From NCBI RefSeq assembly GCF_030811595.1, contig NZ_JAUSRB010000002.1:186001-250000 (forward strand): a stretch of DNA of 64,000 nucleotides, written 5' to 3'. The notes under the pieces are model-generated. The model ran no database searches. It saw nothing but the letters and a program-made list of their open reading frames with translations, and was not told the DNA's origin. Position 1 is the first letter of the stretch. Every line of letters begins with the position of its first letter. Positions 59,535 through 64,000 of the stretch are shown piece by piece. The stretch is from Streptosporangium brasiliense. Its GTDB lineage: Bacteria > Actinomycetota > Actinomycetes > Streptosporangiales > Streptosporangiaceae. The position numbers and the translations under genes are program-made.

Positions 59535-61778
59535 CTACTTGCCCGGCTCGGGGTCGCGGGGCAGGCCGAGCATGCGCTCACCGATGATGTTCAGCTGCAC
59601 CTCGGTGGTGCCGCCGTAGATCGTCATGGCGCGGGTGGCGAGGACGGCGCGGTTCCAGTAGCCCGCGTCGCCGAGCTTCATGTCGGCGGCGACCACGGCG
59701 GAGGCGCCGAGCAGCCCGACCGCGCACTCCGAGACGTGCTGGGCGTGCGAGGTCGACAGGAGCTTGCGGACCGAGGCGTCGGCGCCCGGCTCGGCGCCGG
59801 TGAGCTGCTTCAGCGTCACCCGCAGGCCGAGGGCGTTGATCGAGTGGCCCTCGCAGACCACCCGGGCCAGCTCCTGGCGCTCGACGGAGGTGAGCTCGCG
59901 GCCGAGCCTCCCGGCCAGCCCGACCAGGTCGGGGACCGACGAACCGGTGCCGCCGGAGCCCGAGGAGAGCGAGACCCGCTCGTTGGACAGGGTGTTGCGG
60001 GCGACCTTCCAGCCCTGGCCGACCTCCCCGACGACCAGCTCGTCCGGGACGAACACGTCGTCGAGGAAGACCTCGTTGAACAGGTTCTCGCCGGTCATCT
60101 CGGTCAGCGGCCGGACCGTGACGCCCTGGCCCTTCATGTCGACCAGGAAGTAGGTGATGCCGTCGTGCTTGGAGCCCGCCGAGGAGTTGCGGGCGATGCA
60201 GATGCCCCACTCGGCGACGTGGGCGACCGAGGTCCAGATCTTCTGGCCGTTGAGCCGCCAGCCCCCCTCGACCTTCTCGGCCTTCATCTGCAGCGAGGCC
60301 AGGTCGGAGCCGGCGCCCGGCTCGGAGAAGAGCTGGCACCAGATCATCTCGCCGCTCAGCGTGGCGGGCAGGAAGCGCTCCTGCTGCTCGGGCGTGCCGT
60401 AGGCGGCGATCGACGGGACCACCCAGGCACCGATGATCATCTGGGGCAGCTTGACGCGGGCGGCCTTGAGCTCCTGGAAGATGAGCACCTGCTCCAGCGG
60501 CCTGGCGTCGCGGCCCCACGGCCTGGCCAGGTGCGGCATGACGTAGCCGGCCCCGGCCAGCGCCCGCTTCTGCTCCCGGCCCTCCAGCTTGGCGATCTCG
60601 GCGATCTCGGCCCGGATCTCCTCGCGCAGCGCGGCGGCGTCGTCGGGCAGATCGATCTCCATCTCCCGGCTCACCCCGCTCAGCGCCAGCGAGGCGACCG
60701 TCTCGGCCCAGTCGGCGGAGGGGCCGAGCAGCGCGCGCAGGGTCAGCGCGCGGCGGTAGTAGAGGTGGGCGTCGTGCTCGTAGGTGTAGCCGATGCCGCC
60801 GAAGATCTGGACGGCGTCCTTGGCGCACTGCACGGCGGCGTCGGGGGCGACCACGCCCGCGATCGCAGCGGCGTAGGCGGCCTCGCCGGCGGCTCCCGCG
60901 CCTGCCTCCTCGCCGGCCCCGCGGCCGGCCCGCTCCGCGGCGCGGGTGGCGTCCCATACGGTGGCCCGGGCCTGCTCCAGCGCGACGAGCATCCGGGCGG
61001 CCTTGTGCTTGATGCCCTGGAACTGGCCGATCGGACGGCCGAACTGCACGCGCACCTTGGCGTACTCCGACGCGGCGCGCACGCACCACGACGCGACGCC
61101 CGCGGCCTCGGCGCCGAGCAGGATCGCGGCCAGGTCGAGGACGTCCGGTCCGTCCAGCCCGTCCAGCACCCGCCCCACCGGCACGGCCACCGCCTCCAGT
61201 TCGACCTTCGCGACGCCGCGGGTCAGGTCGAGCGAGCCGAGCGGGGTGACGGTCGCCTCGGAGGCGTCCAGCACGACCCACTCCTCGCCGCGGTCGGTGC
61301 TCACCGGGAGCACCAGGACGTCGGCGAGCGTGCCGCCCAGGACCGGCTCGGCGGCGCCCCGGACGGTCAGCGTGCCGTCCTCCCCGCGGGTCCCGGTGAT
61401 CGAACCGGTCAGCGCGACCGCGCCGGTCAGCGTGCCGTCGGCCAGGCCGGGCAGGAGCTCGCCTCGGGCCTTGCCGTCGGAGGCCAGGATCACGGCGCCG
61501 GCGAGCACGGTCGGGACGTAGGGGCCGGGGGCGACCCGCTCACCGAGCGCCTCGACGGCGACGGCGGCCTCCAGCAGGCCGTAGCCGCTGCCGCCGTACT
61601 CCTCCGGCAGGTGCAGGCCGAGCAGCCCCTGGTCGGCGAGGCCGGGCCAGAAGGCTGGGCGCTCCTCGGTCTCCGCCGCGACGGCCGCGCGCACGGTCTC
61701 GGAGCGGATGTTCCGCTCCGCCCAGCCGCTCACCGACTCGTGGAGCGCCTCGTGCTCCTCGCTCAACCCGATCGCCAT
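59535..61778 (-). CDS. Fused acyl-CoA dehydrogenase (FadE34/FadE6-like)
   Basis: This 747-residue protein is two acyl-CoA dehydrogenase units in tandem. The N-terminal unit (about 1-365) has LGLHLPEEYGGSGYGLLEAA and QIFGGIGYTYEHDAHLYYRR; the C-terminal unit (about 385-747) has SEPGAGSDLASLQMKAEKVE, FLVDMKGQGVTV and AMTIYGGTTEVQLNIIGERM. Fused FadE proteins of about 710-740 residues occur in mycobacteria (FadE34 acts on steroid side chains). It desaturates acyl-CoA with FAD. ATG 61778. Two GAA-N5-TTC elements lie at 61806-61830 upstream. Confidence 0.92.
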   Translation of the reverse strand: MAIGLSEEHEALHESVSGWAERNIRSETVRAAVAAETEERPAFWPGLADQGLLGLHLPEEYGGSGYGLLEAAVAVEALGERVAPGPYVPTVLAGAVILASDGKARGELLPGLADGTLTGAVALTGSITGTRGEDGTLTVRGAAEPVLGGTLADVLVLPVSTDRGEEWVVLDASEATVTPLGSLDLTRGVAKVELEAVAVPVGRVLDGLDGPDVLDLAAILLGAEAAGVASWCVRAASEYAKVRVQFGRPIGQFQGIKHKAARMLVALEQARATVWDATRAAERAGRGAGEEAGAGAAGEAAYAAAIAGVVAPDAAVQCAKDAVQIFGGIGYTYEHDAHLYYRRALTLRALLGPSADWAETVASLALSGVSREMEIDLPDDAAALREEIRAEIAEIAKLEGREQKRALAGAGYVMPHLARPWGRDARPLEQVLIFQELKAARVKLPQMIIGAWVVPSIAAYGTPEQQERFLPATLSGEMIWCQLFSEPGAGSDLASLQMKAEKVEGGWRLNGQKIWTSVAHVAEWGICIARNSSAGSKHDGITYFLVDMKGQGVTVRPLTEMTGENLFNEVFLDDVFVPDELVVGEVGQGWKVARNTLSNERVSLSSGSGGTGSSVPDLVGLAGRLGRELTSVERQELARVVCEGHSINALGLRVTLKQLTGAEPGADASVRKLLSTSHAQHVSECAVGLLGASAVVAADMKLGDAGYWNRAVLATRAMTIYGGTTEVQLNIIGERMLGLPRDPEPGK

Positions 61779-61805
61779 GACAGCCTCCAGACACGGTTCA
61801 GTGGC

Positions 61806-61830
61806 AGAACCATATTCTAGAAGGTGATTC
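61806..61830. promoter_or_regulatory. Tandem GAA-N5-TTC elements before the FadE gene
   Basis: AGAACCATATTCT (61806-61818) and AGAAGGTGATTC (61819-61830) abut. The second shares the GTGATTC core with sites at 29037-29049 and 57727-57739. Position is 28-52 bases upstream of the FadE start. Confidence 0.45.
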
Positions 61831-61832
61831 CA

Positions 61833-62852
61833 TCACAACGCTCGGACGCTGGCCACCAAAGGTGCGATATCAGCCCAGAGCTGCTTGCGCGCGTCGGACA
61901 CGGTCACGAAGAAGATGGCGGGCTTCCTGCGGCCCACGTCCAGCAGCGCGAGCGCCGCCTGGGAGCTGCGCACAACCCCCTTGACCCGGTAGGTCACCCG
62001 GTAGCCGAAGGTCCAGCCCCTGCCGGCGACCGGCTCCTGCGAGGCGGTCCAGGCGACCCTGCTACCCGCCGGGTAGTGCTTGCGGACCGTCCACCTGACC
62101 GCGCTCAGCGCCGCCTTGCGGAAGTCGGCGCCGGTCTTCAGCTCGGCGGCCGGCGCCGCCCCGGGGAGCGGGCCGGAGGCGGCCATCGTGCGCGGCAGCC
62201 GCGCCGCGCCCACCGACTGGCCGGCCGAGAACGACGGGACGGCGCCGAGCGCCCACGGGCCGCCCAGCCTGGCGTAGGTGATCGCGGCCTTGGCGTCGGT
62301 CACCGAGCCCAGCACCGGACTCGGCGTGCCCGGCAGCGCCTGCAGGGCCTTCACCCGGGGCACGCCGGGCAGCGTGATCGTGGGCACGGCCCGGGGGAGC
62401 ATCGGCTCGGTGGCGGCGTCGGCCTGCGGGAGCGGCACCGGATCGTCGGGCTCGTCACCGGCGAACAGCACGAAGGCCCCGACGATCGCGGCGGCGCTGA
62501 CGACGGCGGCGACGACGCTGACGGCCGCCCGGAACCGGGCGACGCCCGTCCGCGCCGACAGGGCGGGGTGCGGGGCCGGGCCGGCGCCGCCGGGCACGCC
62601 GCGGTTACCGAGCGTGCCGGAGGAGTGGGGCGGATCGGGGTCGGGGAACGCTCCATCGGAGCCGCGCCGCGAGACGAGCACGGCCTCCTCCCCGTCTCCG
62701 ATGGGGAAACGCCGGGGCACCCGGGTGCCGATCATCGCACCGTCATCGTCACGGACAGCGGGTATAGGTGCCGTGAGCGCCTCATAGGACGGGACATATC
62801 TCTCACGAGAGCGCCCGGAGGAGTTTCCACCAACGTCCGCCATAGGCGTCAC
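61833..62852 (-). CDS. Single-pass membrane protein with extracytoplasmic domain
   Basis: This 339-residue protein has a charged cytoplasmic N-terminus (about 1-105), one helix (AAVSVVAAVVSAAAIVGAFV, about 110-130) and an extracytoplasmic domain ending TFGYRVTYRVKGVVRSSQAA and PAIFFVTVSDARKQLWADIA. The layout is that of a secreted-domain anchor with an NTF2-like or similar beta-alpha fold; no family was named with confidence. GTG 62852 follows GGAGG at nine bases. It is divergent from the acyl-CoA synthetase at the window edge. Confidence 0.7.
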   Translation of the reverse strand: MTPMADVGGNSSGRSRERYVPSYEALTAPIPAVRDDDGAMIGTRVPRRFPIGDGEEAVLVSRRGSDGAFPDPDPPHSSGTLGNRGVPGGAGPAPHPALSARTGVARFRAAVSVVAAVVSAAAIVGAFVLFAGDEPDDPVPLPQADAATEPMLPRAVPTITLPGVPRVKALQALPGTPSPVLGSVTDAKAAITYARLGGPWALGAVPSFSAGQSVGAARLPRTMAASGPLPGAAPAAELKTGADFRKAALSAVRWTVRKHYPAGSRVAWTASQEPVAGRGWTFGYRVTYRVKGVVRSSQAALALLDVGRRKPAIFFVTVSDARKQLWADIAPLVASVRAL

Positions 62853-62975
62853 ATTACGTCACCTCCCGTGATCGATACACCGGCTCACAATTACACTTAA
62901 GCCACGAGGTCACCATTTTCCCTGGTGATGTCAGCCCCCTTCCATAAACAGAATGTCGCTCTGTATGGTCGCGCC

Positions 62976-64000
62976 ATGAGGGGCTTCTACGAGATCGCCG
63001 TGGCCGACCCCGGACGCGTCGCCGTCGTCGCGGGCACCGCCACGACGTACGGCGAGCTCCACTCCCGGGCCAACCAGGTCTCCCACGGCCTCCTCGCCCG
63101 CGGCACCCGGCCCGGCGACGCCGTGGTCACGGTCCTGCCCAACGGGGCCGACGCGGTCACGATGATGCTCGCGACCTACCAGATCGGCGCCTACCACGTC
63201 CCGGTGAACTGGCACTGCACCACCGAGGAGGTCGGCTACATCGTCACCGACTGCGCGGCGCGCGTGGTGGTGGGGTCCGGGCGCCACGCGCACGTCCTGC
63301 CGGCCGGCTCCATGGAGCCCGGCGACCTCGCCGCGGGACGGCCCGCCACCCCGCCCCGGGAGCGCCGGGCCGGATCGATGATGCTCTACACCTCCGGCAC
63401 CACCGGCAGGCCCAAGGGCGTCCGGAGGCGGCTGATCGATCTCACCCCCGAGGACCTCTACCCGATCCTGGAGCGCAAGAGCTGGCGGCACTTCGCGCTC
63501 CCGCCCGACGGCGTGCACCTGCTGCTGTCCCAGCTCTACCACTCCGCCCCGTACGGCCAGGCGATGATGGCCCTGCAGCTCGGTCACACGCTCGTGGCCA
63601 CCGAGCGGTTCGACGCCGAGGAGACGCTCGGGCTGATCGAGCGGCACCGGGTGACCAACACGTTCATGGTGCCGACCATGTTCCACCGGCTGCTGGCCCT
63701 GCCTGCGGAGGTCAGGGAAAAGCATGATTTATCGTCATTGACCCACCTCTATCACGGCGCCGCCCCGTGCCCGCCCGCCACCAAGCAGGCGATGATCGAC
63801 TGGCTCGGCCCGGTGCTGTGGGAGTACTACGGCTCGACCGAGGCCGCCGTGGCCACCATGGTCTCCTCGGCCGAGTGGCTGGCGCGGCCGGGCACGGTCG
63901 GCCGGGCGGTCGACGGCATGGAGTTCACGATCCTCGCCGACGACGGCACGGAGCTCCCGCCCGGCGAGCCGGGACTGGTCTACATCGGCGGCATCAACCG
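62976..64000 (+). CDS. Acyl-CoA synthetase (partial, runs off the window)
   Basis: 341 residues of an adenylate-forming ligase are present. The P-loop is LYTSGTTGRPKGVRRRL, followed by LYHGAAPCPPATKQAM and YYGSTEAAVATM (A5). The C-terminal domain lies beyond the window. It is similar to the synthetase at 27447-28997. No clear RBS precedes ATG 62976, so it may be leaderless. An ACAGA-N7-TCTGT inverted repeat (62949-62965) just upstream is a candidate operator. Confidence 0.93.
   Translation, partial: MRGFYEIAVADPGRVAVVAGTATTYGELHSRANQVSHGLLARGTRPGDAVVTVLPNGADAVTMMLATYQIGAYHVPVNWHCTTEEVGYIVTDCAARVVVGSGRHAHVLPAGSMEPGDLAAGRPATPPRERRAGSMMLYTSGTTGRPKGVRRRLIDLTPEDLYPILERKSWRHFALPPDGVHLLLSQLYHSAPYGQAMMALQLGHTLVATERFDAEETLGLIERHRVTNTFMVPTMFHRLLALPAEVREKHDLSSLTHLYHGAAPCPPATKQAMIDWLGPVLWEYYGSTEAAVATMVSSAEWLARPGTVGRAVDGMEFTILADDGTELPPGEPGLVYIGGIN

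Overview
This is 64 kb of high-GC actinobacterial chromosome. The abundant GTG and TTG starts, the secreted RHS toxin with Hint domain, the steroid-type beta-oxidation genes and the DprE/AftD arabinan genes suggest a filamentous actinomycete, perhaps of the Streptosporangiaceae. The genus is inference only. No rRNA, tRNA or CRISPR was seen.

Left edge (1-6,050): the end of a small biosynthetic-looking group. It holds an NTF2/SnoaL-like tail, an SDR and a cytochrome P450 on +, then a divergent FAD amine-oxidase-like enzyme and a putative ABBA/DMATS-type prenyltransferase. A TetR regulator and two small membrane proteins (one DUF1622) follow.

Toxin island (6,500-22,100): a polymorphic-toxin locus. 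The main gene is an RHS/YD-repeat protein of about 2,970 residues on the minus strand that ends in a Hint domain and a short toxin tip, with an overlapping immunity gene. Downstream lies an orphan second Hint-toxin module with its own coupled immunity gene. The two Hint regions are a 407-bp direct repeat that differs at one base, so recombination could swap the toxin tip. Further downstream are remnants: a truncated nuclease-like toxin tail, more immunity-like genes, a frameshifted tyrosine recombinase, an IS5-type element beside a truncated gene, and a repeat-scaffold protein.

Sterol/lipid catabolism (22,580-30,213): a minus-strand operon of two acyl-CoA synthetases, two Ltp-type thiolase-fold proteins and a DUF35 OB-fold protein, divergent from an enoyl-CoA hydratase. 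The shared promoter region carries two sites that match the published mycobacterial KstR2 consensus. A fused FadE-type dehydrogenase (59.5-61.8 kb), a third acyl-CoA synthetase (right edge) and a nitronate-monooxygenase-family gene with a KstR-consensus upstream site (38.7 kb) may belong to the same metabolism.

Middle (30,300-37,570): a secreted ricin-type lectin, a LacI regulator divergent from an amino-acid ABC transporter plus glutamine-amidotransferase operon, an ACT-domain protein, and a DUF4386-like membrane protein and TetR gene separated by a perfect 40-bp palindrome.

Arabinan/cell-envelope region (38,815-59,478): DprE2, DprE1, the UbiA-type phosphoribosyltransferase and a DUF3068 protein form one minus-strand block. 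An acyltransferase, an NsrR-like/flavohaemoglobin pair, two paralogous GT-C-like membrane proteins, a methyltransferase, a second DUF3068 protein, AftD, a GT4 glycosyltransferase, a 43-residue DUF2613-like protein and another polytopic membrane protein follow. The content resembles the M. tuberculosis Rv0224c-Rv0236c region and suggests arabinofuranose-containing glycan assembly at the membrane.
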